Shown here: positions 22,889 through 33,383 of the stretch, piece by piece
How positions within the stretch are numbered: the stretch's first letter is position 1
Layout of the letters: every line of letters starts with the position of its first letter
Origin: Kondoa malvinella
Lineage: Eukaryota > Basidiomycota > Agaricostilbomycetes > Agaricostilbales > Kondoaceae
DNA length: 64,000 bases
Direction of reading: 5' to 3'
Assembly: GCA_039545315.1 (NCBI GenBank)
Contig: BCIM01000005.1
Coordinates: 1,118,609-1,182,608 of the forward strand
The notes under the pieces: generated by a model
Seen by the model: only the letters and a program-made list of their open reading frames with translations
Database searches by the model: none
Told to the model about the DNA's origin: nothing
Made by a program: the position numbers and the translations under genes

Positions 22889-25040
22889 ATGGTACAGCAC
22901 AAGCAGCCCAACATGTAAGCCTCGCTCTCTATACAGTGTAGAGCCGTGACTAACATGCCGGCCACAGTGTGTGTCCATAGAATCGCGTCTTACAGGACAG
23001 CTACTGATAAGGGCCCGCGCATGCAGCTCTTCGTGATGGTGAGTCTCAAGTTCGATGCTGCTTCCGTTCGCCTTTCCTAACGTTACATATGTCTAGGCCG
23101 ATCAAATGAGCCATGCTATATTGCCAGAAGAGGGCAAACCATTCCCTGCGAAAATGCCAAATCTAGCACACCTCATGAAAGAGGGTGTCGTCTTTGATTC
23201 TGCCTATACTACTTCGCCTCTATGTGCTCCATCTCGCTTCTCTATGGTTTCCGGTCGTCTACCTTCCAAAATTGGAGCATACGGTATGGCCTCTGTTACA
23301 TCTGTCCGACTCCTCTGACTCTGTTGAATAGACAACGCAAGCTTCTTGGGCTCCGATGTACCGACTTACGGTATGCCTTTACCCTCTTCAATAACAGCTT
23401 CGGTCCGCTCATACCTACTCTTGCGGCTGCCTAGCGCATTATCTACGCTCGTTAGGCTACCACACTGCGTAAGTCCGCTTTTTAACACGCGACATCGCCT
23501 CGTGTCAATTCTTTGTATGTTAGTTTATCGGGCAAGCAACATTTCGTTGGCAGTGATCAGCTTCATGGCTATGAAGAACGCTTGACGAGCGACATATACC
23601 CTGCCGGTACGTGGAGATATTAGTTCCGGTCGTACAAGCCTAAACTTTTGGTTGGCGACATTTGCAGACTTTGGTTGGACGGTGGACTGGCGAACACCTG
23701 ACGTTCGACCTGACTGGTACCATAGCGGCAGCTCTGTAGAGGAAGCCGGTCCCTGTGCAGTATCAAATCAGCTAGACTATGATGAAGAAGTTTCATAGTA
23801 AGTTTCGCCATTACGAGCGTACGCCTTGGTTCTTACGCGTCCGCTTTAGCCAATCACACAAATATCTTTGGAAACGCGCAAGGCATCATCGCGACCAACC
23901 TTTCTGCCTCACAGTCTCGTTCACGCATCCTCACGATCCTTACAACGCAAAGAAAGAGTTTTGGGACCTGTACGAGAATGAAGAAATCGCTATGCCTACT
24001 GTTCCAGCTATGCCTCACGATCAGCAAGATCCCCATTCGCAAAGATTACTCAAAGTCATTGATCTGTACGGCAAAGACTTTACCGAAGCACAAATCAAGA
24101 GAGCGAGAAGAGCGTACTATGCTAATTGCTCTTATGTCGATTCGAAGATTGGCGAACTGCTCAAAACTTTGAAAGATGCCGATTTGCTCGACAATACTAT
24201 CGTCTTCTTCAGCGGTGACCACGGAGATCAGCTTGTACGTCTACCGAGATAGGTTGCAAGCTATGCTGAATATTCACCAGGGTGAACGTGGTCTGTGGTT
24301 CAAGATGCACTACTTTGAAGGCGCAGCTCGAGTCCCCATGGTCGCTCACTTCCCATCTATGTTCAAGCCTCATCGCGTCTCGCAAAGCGTATCGACTATG
24401 GATATCTTGCCTACTTTTGTCGAGCTCGCCGGCGGTTTCGTACACCCTGAACTGCCGCTCGAGGGAAGGTCAATGGTTGGGCATCTCACAGGCGAAGGCA
24501 AGATGCATGACGAGGTTATCGGCGAATACTTTGGTGAAGCGACTAGTTAGTTGAATCGTAAATTCGCGTTCCACGAATACTGATGGAGAGCTACCTACGT
24601 GCAGTCTGTCCGCTTTTCATGATCCGGCGCGGACCATGGAAGCTGATCTGGGCAGCGACCGACCCAACAATGCTGTTCAACATCGACGAAGATCCGCTCG
24701 AGCTGAAGAACCTTGCTAAAGATCCAGCTCATGCTGATATCATTGCTGCTTTCGAACAAGAAGTTCAGCAAAGATGGGATGTTGCAAAGATCACTTCTGA
24801 AGTCCTCGGCAGTCAGATGCGCAGGAGATTGGTCGGAAATGCGCTCAAGTTGGGTCGAAAGGTCTGTCTGATTTGCTTTTTGAATCATGCCTTACTGACT
24901 GTTGATCTCTTGTCTAGACTGTCTGGGACCACCAGCCAATGTTTGAAGCCTCAAAAGAATATATCCGCAACAACGATGCACTAGAAAACATGGAACACGC
25001 TGCTCGATGGCCTCGTCCTGCCGGTCCACTCCATTCATAA
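22889..25040 (+). CDS. Choline-sulfatase
   Basis: Type I sulfatase that hydrolyses choline-O-sulfate, giving sulfate and choline. Motifs in order: ADQMSHAILP, VVFDSAYTTSPLCAPSRFSM with the formylglycine-forming CxPxR sequence at the Cys, GRLPSKIGAYDNA, YEERLTSDIYPADFGWTVDW, DQPFCLTVSFTHPHDPY, MPHDQQDPHSQRLLKVIDLY, FFSGDHGDQL, FKMHYFEGAARVPMVAHFPS and DILPTFVELAGGF. The C-terminal exons contain RGPWKLIWAATDPTMLFNID, then DHQPMFEASKEYIRNNDALE and ARWPRPAGPLHS-stop, the usual end of bacterial and fungal choline sulfatases. Metal ligands (DQ near the start, DH in GDHGD) are present. The join between exon 1 (MVQHKQPNI) and LFVMADQM is ambiguous and may add about 15 residues. Confidence 0.9.
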
Positions 25041-25149
25041 CGACTTTTTACGACTCTTACACTCACTCACTCTCACACTTACGACATACCGGGTATTATT
25101 GGGGCATTTGATCACTTCATTAGGGTTCGGGTGCTATAATGTTGCATTG

Positions 25150-27940
25150 TTATCGTCTGTTTCGACTCTCATTTGCTATATCGCGACCTTCTGCTCGGCC
25201 TGCACCCTCTGCAGCATCTAGATCGGCAGAAGCTTTGATCCTCTCGATCTCTTCCAGCTATGATAACCGTCAGCGTCTTGTCCACCCAACATGGATGAGC
25301 ACTGACAATTGGTCTGTATGCCTCAAACTTCGCTTCGGCCAATTGAAAGCTTGGACGATAAATCAGCGTTCATTCGCCGCGTAGCGACTCAAGAGACTGA
25401 CCCATTTCGACGCAGCTCTTTCCCTCTCTTCCCAGAGTCGTCCGTGTTGAAAGCAAGCCTTGTGAAATAGTCGCGCCCTCGCTCATAGAACAAGCGCAAA
25501 TTATCACCTATCCAGTGGATCAGATCAGCATTTATATCATGAAAGAGAGATAATCAGACCTGGCAAAGGTGTACTGAACCTGTCAGCATCGGATCGCTCG
25601 GCGTCTGTGGTCTTTTCCGCTGCTTTTGCTGCTGCCATAAACTTGTCGGCCTTCTTTCGAAGCTCCGCCTAGCGAAAGGTCAGGGTGAACTTCAGACAGT
25701 GAGAGAATTCCGACCTTTTCAGCTTCAGACGGTCCGGTATCGACTGCAGCAACATATTGCGGGAAACCAAGGAAGACATCCTTCCGAGCTGCCCTGACAG
25801 TCTCTTCCGGAATACCTTCCTCCTCTTCTTCTGTGCTGAAACCACTGCTATCGGAATTGGAAGGTCCTTCTTCGTCATCGCTATTGGCTTCTTGCGACCA
25901 AACTATCTCTGATCGATGCAAGCAGTTCCATCCGTCCAGCTTGTCTAGATTGATTGCCCAAAAGTCATCCAGAGTTGCTTCTTGAGCGTTGTTTTCGAGA
26001 ATGCCGCCGAATCTAGTACACAAGTTCGTCCTGAGTATTGTTGGTTAGCGAAAAGACTGACAGATACAGGGTATTCTTCTGTACTGCTAGCATAGCGTTA
26101 TACCGCGAGCAAGGTGCATCTGCCGCCGTATCAGGCGGTGGCTCTAGAGGAGCTTTGGGGGCTTCTTCCACTGGCTCAGGTATTGTCGGCGGCATGTATC
26201 GCTCTTTCTCGGCTTCAGAATCGCTATCTTCGTTTGAATCATGATCCGAAGATGAGCTATCATCCTTTTCGGATTCTGACTTGGGTTGTGCTTCAACAAT
26301 AGGCTTGGGTTTCCGACGTCTCTTTCCACCTTGACCTTTTTTCTGTTTGACGTTGAGTGACCTCCATCTACCAGGTGCTTTCAGCTGATACCCGTGCATG
26401 TCGTCTGAACAGACATCAGCTGGATGCAGAACGTGTTGACGAGATTGACTTACCGAAAAATGTACTCTTAAAGCTGTCCTCGTCCTCTTCGTCATGTACA
26501 CCACCAAAGATGACACCAGTGCTCTTACTCGGCCAGAGTGCAGCTGTGACACCACTTCGCACAGAAGGCGCGAAACCACCTTTCTTCCGCCGTTCCCATT
26601 TTGTTTTTGATGATGCGATCGTTCCGCCGCCTTGACCTATCAGACCATCTAGACGGAGTAGCCATGTATCTTCTAGTGGTAGACCTTTAGCTCGCTTATT
26701 GATGTACTCCTTGCAGTAGCCGCCTTACTGGCGGATCAGCTTTCGTCTTAGGATGTAGCACGTTTGATATACCATGTAAGACAACGCCTTCGTCACATGG
26801 AAGGAAAGAGAAGCCGCTTCTGGCTCTGTAACGGAGTCAGCTTTCTCTGTGGTCAAGCGATGAGCCCTCACCTAGGTTTTGCATTGACGTCCTGTTGTAT
26901 TTCTTGCCATCTTACATACAATTGGCTTTATTAACAATGTCAAGCGCACTTGACTTACCTATATTCGTTCAAATCAAAGAGCCACAGATCCGACAGATAT
27001 GTTGTGCGGATGCCTAATCAACCTGTCAATCTAGCTGACAGCCAAAACAGACAGACATCTTACCCGTATCTTGGAAGCCTCCAAAAAGAACAATGTACTG
27101 CTTCCATACGACCATGCGATGACCTGATCTTGCAGAAGGCCGTATTCGAGTTTCGAAGCGCTCCCAAGACTGTTCTTTGAGGTCGAAAGCCCACTGAACA
27201 GACTTTAGACAGCTCGTAGGGATTCAAATAGGTCACGGACCAGGTCACTATACATAGAAGAAGAATTGGTATGGCATTGCAAGGTTTATGGCGATTAAAG
27301 ACAGACCGAAAATGATGAAAGACAGTTTGATTCAAAGAGGCAAACTCGCCGCCGAATAGCCAGAGCTGGCCAGATGCATGGCCTACCAGTTGATGCGCTG
27401 ACCGAGGTGAAGGTGAACTGTGAGTCGCCAAGCGTAAACGAGCTGTCAAGCAATGCATCATTGCTCACTTGGGAGAAGCTACGAGCTTCCATTCCTTTTT
27501 GTCGACATTATAGCGAAACAGATCGTTATAGAAGTGACTACCAGGACGTAAGATTCGCTTCACAGGAAGACGATCCCGTAGCACACCAGTCATCGCCTAT
27601 CATGCTCTCTCCGCCAAAGAGCCAAAGGGTAGACGAGTCTTTAGGATCAGGACACAAGGAAGCGTTTGCCCTTTTTGTAGGCATGGCAGATACAGACACG
27701 GTGACTGTATGAGCGTTCTCCCATTCTTTGCGGTAATTTTCCAGCGTCTGCCAGCAAAGCAATGGGCCAATGATCGACACACGGCACACAATCTCTCACT
27801 TCAAGTAGATCAGCTTCAGTCTCTATGCCTGCTTTCTTTTGCTGTCGTTTTGCCGTCTTGTCTGCTTTCGAGGCCACTTTGGCTCTTTTCTGCGCTTTCG
27901 CTGCTTGTTTGGCGCTATCATTCTTCTTCTTCTTGGCCAT
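25150..27940 (-). CDS. KEL3: Kelch-repeat protein, KLHDC4/Kel3 type
   Basis: Kelch beta-propeller protein orthologous in architecture to human KLHDC4 and yeast Kel3. The Lys-rich N-terminus MAKKKKNDSAKQAAKAQKRA is followed, after introns, by ANASLCPDPKDSSTLWLFGG, HASGQLWLFGGEFASLNQT, and near 26590-26480 VRSGVTAALWPSKSTGVIFG followed by GVHDEEDEDSFKSTFF, the family's last kelch blade. An acidic insert (ESEKDDSSSSDHDSNEDSDS) and a Pro/Glu stretch precede RYNAMLAVQKNTLYL and FGGILENNAQEATLDDFWAI. The C-terminal tail is helical and ends ESRNRR-stop. Many introns. Probably cytosolic; molecular role poorly known. It converges with choline sulfatase, 109 bp apart. Confidence 0.85.
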
Positions 27941-28098
27941 CAATGGTATAGGATCTCTAGGTATGCTTCTAGCTGGGTATAGAAAATCGGTCGTTTGGAG
28001 GAAGCGAGGAGAGAACCTGGAAATAACAACATGCACGCCAAGCGACCCGTACACAATACCAAATTATACATCCATAGTACATCCAAGAGATTGTACAC

Positions 28099-29799
28099 CT
28101 ACTCCGATATGATGACTTCGACCAAGTCATCCTCTTCCACTTTCCGGCGTGATCAGCTTTCGTTTCGACTGTTATAACAGAAAAGCACACACACTCCGTC
28201 GCGCTGAGCTTCATCTTCAAATCCAAAGGCTCATCATCAAACTCCAGCGTGCATTTCTGTTCCCAACCTGGATTCAACTTGCCGACCTGCTTCAGATAAT
28301 GCTTCAACACCGTTCGCAACGCCGTCTCCTTCGGTACAGCCAAACTGAGCGTATCCAAATCTTTACTTCGGACTTTCAAAGAAACTAATTCTTTCGGTGC
28401 TGTAGGTGTTGATTCTGCAGCTGTTGGAGCAGGGAAAGAGGCATGTTGGTTTTGGAGCGAGGCTTTGGCTGCTTGTGGTGGCGGAGAAGGTTCACGTCTA
28501 TCTCTTCGGGCTTTGACTTGTTCCCATATGGCAGCTTTGTATCCCTCTGTAGTATTCAATCAGTGATAGAAGAACCAGGCGCACGTAGGAACGCACTAAA
28601 TGTAGCTGAAGAGTATATTCGCAGCGACTCTGGCGTAGCGGAAGACCAGACTTGCATACCATTGTAAGTCAAGATTAGGTCGTCCTTGAGCGTATTCTTT
28701 TCTGCACAAACTTCATCAAAGACGCTTTGAAAGGAATTCCTCTGTCGATCGACGCAAATAGACGCATCAGTCAAGTCATATGGAACGTCATAATGTCGAC
28801 CGACCAGACCGCAATCGACCTCCATTGGACTTTCCCAAACAGCCATTACTCTCTTGAGGTTCTCAGACGTAGCGAGATACTTGTTGGGATCTGCATGGGC
28901 GATCATCTGAATCGTTATAGTGACCCGTTGCGTCGATTCCTCGTCGTGATGAGAAGGAGAACGCAATGGCCTCGAGCGACTTTCGGTTCTGGCTATTGAT
29001 TCAGCAAAGCTTTGTAGCTCCGAGTCTTCTATTGCTTGTGCATAGTCTTGATCTTGTTGGTAGTCTAGATCTTGACCGTAGGCCTCCATGGAATTATATG
29101 GCTGCGGCCGCATACTGACATGGATGTAAGCAAAATTGCGAGGAAGCGAGTACAACGCACTCTAGTAGCTTGTGAGAATCTCGAAGTATATAGTCGGGAA
29201 GCTTGTCAGGCGGCGTGAGAGCTCTAGGACCTCTCTTAGGCTTTGATTTCTCCTGGGCTGCCTTCTTGGTATAGTTGGAATCGAGTACATCTTCGTCTGA
29301 TCCGACATCAGGGTCTTCATCTGATCTGTGATAACAAAGGTGAGAAGCAGCAGAACGATCCTGCGTTGAGATAGTCTACCTGATTCGCTTGGACGGAGAA
29401 GCGGTTCTCGTAGCTCTCGGGCGTTTCTTTGTCTTCTTCTTTGCTTTTGGCGAGTCGTCGTCAGTGTATTGTTCGTTATCGCTTGATGAGTTGATCAAGA
29501 CAACAGTAGCTTTCGACGTTTTGTCCTTGAACGGGTTCGACGAGTTGGCTTCATTCGAATCTACGCAGCAGCCAAAAGCACAAGCACGACAGTAAACACG
29601 ACAAGATCTTTGAAGAGATAGCGCAAAGCGGGAAGAGACCTTGACGCAACAGTCGACCTTTGCTCGTAACAAACGAAATATCCTTTCGTCTCATAAAGAA
29701 ATCATCTTCTGCGTCTGGCTGGGCCGCCGTGCTGGTGCTCGCGGTTGGGACGGCGCTGGTCTTTCTAGAAGAGGGTTTGGGCTTGAATCGCCCCGACAT
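28099..29799 (-). CDS. Rad60/Esc2/NFATC2IP-like protein with SUMO-like domain
   Basis: Nuclear genome-stability factor candidate. It starts MSGRFKPKPSSRKTSAVPTA, has DEEDDFFMRRKDISFV-like acidic/basic text, a basic NLS-like stretch (KAKKKTKKRPRATRTASPSK), a region rich in acidic and Gln residues (DLDYQQDQDYAQAIEDSELQ), and a first SUMO-like fold with VTITIQMIAHADPNKY and DDLILTYNGMQVWSSATPES. The C-terminal part holds a second one: KELVSLKVRSKDLDTLSLAV, RTVLKHYLKQVGKLNPGW, LEFDDEPLDLKMKLSATE and, after an intron, EEDDLVEVIISE-stop. The last piece is the classical Rad60 SLD signature. Esc2/Rad60 proteins act with SUMO in replication-fork repair. Its start is 87 bp from the divergent GT64 gene. 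Confidence 0.82.
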
Positions 29800-29886
29800 G
29801 CTTGTTTGTTGACAAGAAGCATTGGATTAGGCGATCACAGAGTCATTGGAAGTAGAAGTACAACAGCGAAGACTGCAGCCAGCAGA

Positions 29887-30964
29887 ATGATCAAGAGACA
29901 AGTCCAGTCGCCTGTCTGGTTTCGCGTCGCAAGAGCAATTCTCGCCTTGATCGGATGCCTATACATCTCTCGAGATGTCTTTTCCCTCTTCAAGTCGCCT
30001 GCTCTAGTTCAGAACAAGCAGCAGATCCCCCAATCTAGCTTGCAGAACGTCTCTGACAAGTACACGTTAGCGATTTCTTTGCTGCACTTCAACATCCGCT
30101 CATGCTTCTGCAGGGTCGTAATGGCGACCTACAAGCGTCTCGACAACCTTGAGCGGATCGCTAAAGCCTACTCCTCGGGAAAATACACGTCGGTCGACCG
30201 TGTGATCATCATCTGGCAAGACAACACAACTTCTCCGCCGGACTGGCTACTCCCTCTCGAGAAACAGCCCATTCCTGTACACGTCAGAAGATCTAAAGTC
30301 AACTCAATGAATGAACGCTTTCGCTTAGACCCTCGGATCCGCACAGAAGCTGTCTTCATGGTCGATGATGATCTCAATATTCAATCCAGTGATCTGGAGC
30401 TAGCATTTCAGACTTGGAAAGCGTTGGGCAAGGATCAGCGAATCGTCGGCTTCACAGCTAGAGACTACAAGCTTTCGGATGATCGAATGACCTATATGCC
30501 TTTTGTCGCCAAAAGCTATTCTATGATCCTCAGCAACGCAGCTTTCTTGCATCGCAGCTTTTTCGAGTATTATTGGTCTGATGCTATACGGCCATATCGA
30601 GAGTGTGTTGATGAAGGTCAGTCGTCGCTATGTGCTATTCACCAGCCTGACTTTTGCTGCACAAGTATTCAACTGCGACGATCTCCTTATCAACTTCCTC
30701 GCCTCAAACCTTACAGCACAACCTCCGCTTCTCTTCCAACCTGCTCGCCATGTCCTCAGCTATCCAGATAAAACTGGGCTTTGGCAACGTCCAGATCACT
30801 TCGAGACTCGCACGCAATGTTTGAATCGATTTGCGCAAATGATGGGTCGGAACCCGCTGGTGCAGACGAAATGGAGTGTAGGAGCAGATATTAAGGACAG
30901 GCAGCGGGAGATGACGGATCTGAGCGAGACGGTGGAAAGTCATGAATGGATTAGGGTGGATTAA
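29887..30964 (+). CDS. GT64 (exostosin C-terminal type) glycosyltransferase, type II membrane protein
   Basis: Golgi-type glycosyltransferase. The short basic N-terminus MIKRQVQSPVWFRVARA runs into one signal-anchor helix (AILALIGCLYISRDVF). After an intron comes the GT64 domain: VVMATYKRLDNLERIAKAYS, VDRVIIIWQDNTTSPPDW, VNSMNERFRLDPRIRTEAVF, the metal/sugar-nucleotide motif MVDDDLNIQSSDLELAFQTW, then DQRIVGFTARDYKL, YSMILSNAAFLHRSFFEYY, and after another intron FNCDDLLINFLASNLT. This order matches the EXT C-terminal transferase that adds GlcNAc-type sugars. Fungi have no heparan sulfate, so the acceptor is unknown. Ends SHEWIRVD-stop, about 335 residues. Confidence 0.87.
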
Positions 30965-31000
30965 AGAGACGGCAATTAGGCAGCTTCGACGTAACAAACA

Positions 31001-31038
31001 CAAGGCAGACCAGGAGCACAGTGTGAGCTGCCAATGAT
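31001..31038. repeat. Copy A of a 38-bp dispersed repeat
   Basis: Sequence beginning CAAGGCAGACCAGGAGCACA matches 33046-33083 at 35 of 38 positions by eye. Here it lies 36 bp after the GT64 stop and contains the proposed ATG of the next gene. Confidence 0.75.
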
Positions 31039-31615
31039 CACTTCTTCACACTTGCTTTCGTCGGTTTCAGTTCTTTGCGCGTCGAGCAAGACGGCCGACG
31101 AGAATGAGGTTGTTTGAGAGCAACAACGAGTCGGCGTCAAGAGCTCACTTGTAGTCTCTCTATCTTCAGGCTATCTCCAGGGCTTGCCTGAGCACCCGAG
31201 TCTGCGTCTAGCTAAGCAGCTTCTCCCATTCAGGTCTGATCCGTACTACGAGCGACGAGCAAGCAAGGGAACGCTTGAGAAGTACTTCAACGCACGACTA
31301 GCCGAAGAAAGCGAGATGCTCGAAGTTCCCGATGAAATAGACGAAAGCAATTGCGACGAGGTGATCACTGCTTTGTTTCATGCTCTGAAGAAGGAACCGC
31401 GTGCTGTCGCTCTGCTGTCAACGCCTCTTATCTTTCGAGAAGATCTTCCTGTATCGTTCTGCCGACTGAGCGCTGTCGAATTGACTTCCTGGACTCTCTT
31501 CTGGAAGGATCGCAATGAAGATGTTGTTCGCTTGGTGTTATGGAGCATTTCAGCTATGTTGCCGTATTTTACAACCCCGCTCAAACCATCCCTTCACATC
31601 AGGGAAACTGCCTGA
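31034..31615 (+). CDS. Hypothetical protein
   Basis: Not recognised. Exon 1 would read MITSSHLLSSVSVLCASSKT then ADENE; an intron starting GTTGTTTG and ending CTCCAG joins it in frame to GLPEHPSLRLAKQLLPFRSD. The single long second exon contains GTLEKYFNARLAEESEMLEV, CDEVITALFHALKKEPRAVA and LPVSFCRLSAVELTSWTLFW, and ends LKPSLHIRETA-stop. About 160 residues, no membrane segment. The start codon lies inside a short sequence repeated near 33083, so the 5' end may be wrong. Confidence 0.42.
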
Positions 31616-31811
31616 GGGCTACCCGCGGATTCGAGCATGTTGATGCTGAGTCAACGCGCTTCGCCGGGCGACACTGTCCAAACATGAGCAAGTTTTGCTT
31701 CCTTCCATTACTGTACACTCACATTGCTGCTGTTACTGTTGCAGCTATCAGCACAGCCCATCAGAAGATGAACGAACACCCTCACCAGTAAAGAGCGTAT
31801 TGGGCGCCGTG

Positions 31812-32279
31812 CTAGCCAGCATGTTTCTCCAGCTCCTTCTGAAGCGCAGAGACACCATGGTTAGCCAAGGACAACAGCTGACTTGGAAGCACTCACCTTG
31901 AAGAACATTGCGCTTGACGCTTCTTCCAAAGTGACTGAATTGGCCATTTGTGCTTGACCCTCGCCTGTCAGATCATCAGCTATTTCCGTCCAAGTACACC
32001 GTCTGGACTACTCACTTGGCATAACCTGCTAGATGATCAGCGGCCAATACGAACTGACAAGTTGCACGACTTACCATCCTTTAGACCGGCTGTTGTTGCT
32101 GCACGCAAGTCACTAGCCTGACACGAAGCGGCAATGCAGAGGGTGATGGTGCGAAAGAAGAACCTCAAGAAGCTTTTCTGCCTTTTATGCTGCGCCAACA
32201 CGAGGCTGACGTCAATTGCCCTCTTCTCTCGAATGTTCTGCGCCTTGACCTTCCTTTCAGCTTGAACCAGTACAGTCAT
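31812..32279 (-). CDS. Small hypothetical protein
   Basis: Not recognised. Proposed exons: MTVLVQAERKVKAQNIREKR AID; then, after an intron from GTCAGCCTC to GTGTCAG, ASDLRAATTAGLKD; then, after an intron ending TCTGACAG, GEGQAQMANSVTLEEASSAM FFK; and finally ELEKHAG-stop. All phases agree, giving about 70 mostly helical, charged residues. Its ATG overlaps the ATG of the plus-strand neighbour by two bases, which is unusual and makes one of the two starts suspect. Confidence 0.42.
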
Positions 32280-33082
32280 GGCCAAACGCAAGAAATCAGA
32301 CAAGCCTGCAGGCAGCCGAAAGAAGCGCAAGGTGCAGGTTACGCCGGAGACAGTGAGTGACTAGATTGATATCTTTTGATGTAACTCTCACCCCTCACCA
32401 GACAGAAGCCCGATTGCCAATGACTGATCTCGATGGTAGGTCTCCTCATTCACGCTTGCCAAAAGGTTTAACATTCGTAACGGCAGGTCACATGTTTGCA
32501 CCCGTCCGCCGCTCGCTTTGCTAGCGCTCACCTGCTAAACCAATTCTCGTACGCAGTTGGGCCCCTTCTCTAGAGGCAAATTTAGGCCAGGAGAAGACGC
32601 GCTGGACACGCAGTGCTGGCGAAATAGTTGGAGAGCACTCCGCTATATCTATTACACTGTCTGTGAGCTGGAGTTCTTTCGTCGCGCCGATGTACGCTGA
32701 AATGCCCTCGCAGCCAACGTTCGAATGCAAGAGGGCGAGGCGGAAATACTTGACTCAGAGATACTTGATCAGTACGAAACTTCAATGGAGTCGATCCCAT
32801 GGCCTGACCTAGGTACGTGTCTCCCTTCCTGCCAGCGGATTGTCACGGCTTACAGATGGTGCAGACTTTCGTTCTTCTATCAGTCCTGATGATGCTCTGG
32901 AGGTGGACGATCTGGCTATGGGTGTGTGTCGCTTATACCGAAGCCAGTCTGATGCTGATCGACGGTTCAGCTCGCCTCAATCTGCACGAGCGATCGCAAG
33001 CACAAGCGATCAGCAGAGAATCCAACCATCAGCATATCGAGTCAGCAAGGGAGACCAGGAGCACATTGTGATCTGCCAATGA
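32278..33082 (+). CDS. Hypothetical protein with basic N-terminus
   Basis: Not recognised. The N-terminus MAKRKKSDKPAGSRKKRKVQ is a likely nuclear localisation signal. Five introns were inferred. Exons give TEARLPMTDLDGHMFAPLG, PFSRGKFRPGEDALDTQCWR, NSWRALRYIYYTVSNVRMQE, GEAEILDSEILDQYETSMES, IPWPDLDGADFRSSISPDDA and LEVDDLAMGVCRLYRSQSDA, then a Ser/Gln-rich tail ending DQEHIVICQ-stop. Phases agree through all joins, which supports real coding. About 200 residues. A further donor at about 33140 leaves open a longer 3' end. The tail overlaps a short sequence repeated at 31001. Confidence 0.55.
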
Positions 33083-33083
33083 T
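33046..33083. repeat. Copy B of a 38-bp dispersed repeat
   Basis: Matches 31001-31038 at 35 of 38 positions. In this copy it overlaps the last codons and stop of the hypothetical gene ending at 33082. Confidence 0.75.
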
Positions 33084-33383
33084 GCGGACGAAGATGGCGG
33101 AAGATTAGATCGCGGGAGATCAGATGTTTAGCGACTGGTAAGATCCCTTCCCTTTGATGCCATTCACTCTCGACTGATCTGCGCTCATGCAGTCCAAGGC
33201 ATGCTGCAGCTGGGCTTTGCAGCGCCGAGTACCTGAGATTGCCCAGTCAAGCGTTGCTTGTACATGAAAGCAAGGGATGGAAAGCTTGTCTCAACTTGTC
33301 CAATACATTACGAATAAAGCCCAACACCATCTGAACGAAATACGACCGTAATTACTGTACAATGCCTATTGAATAATACACCA

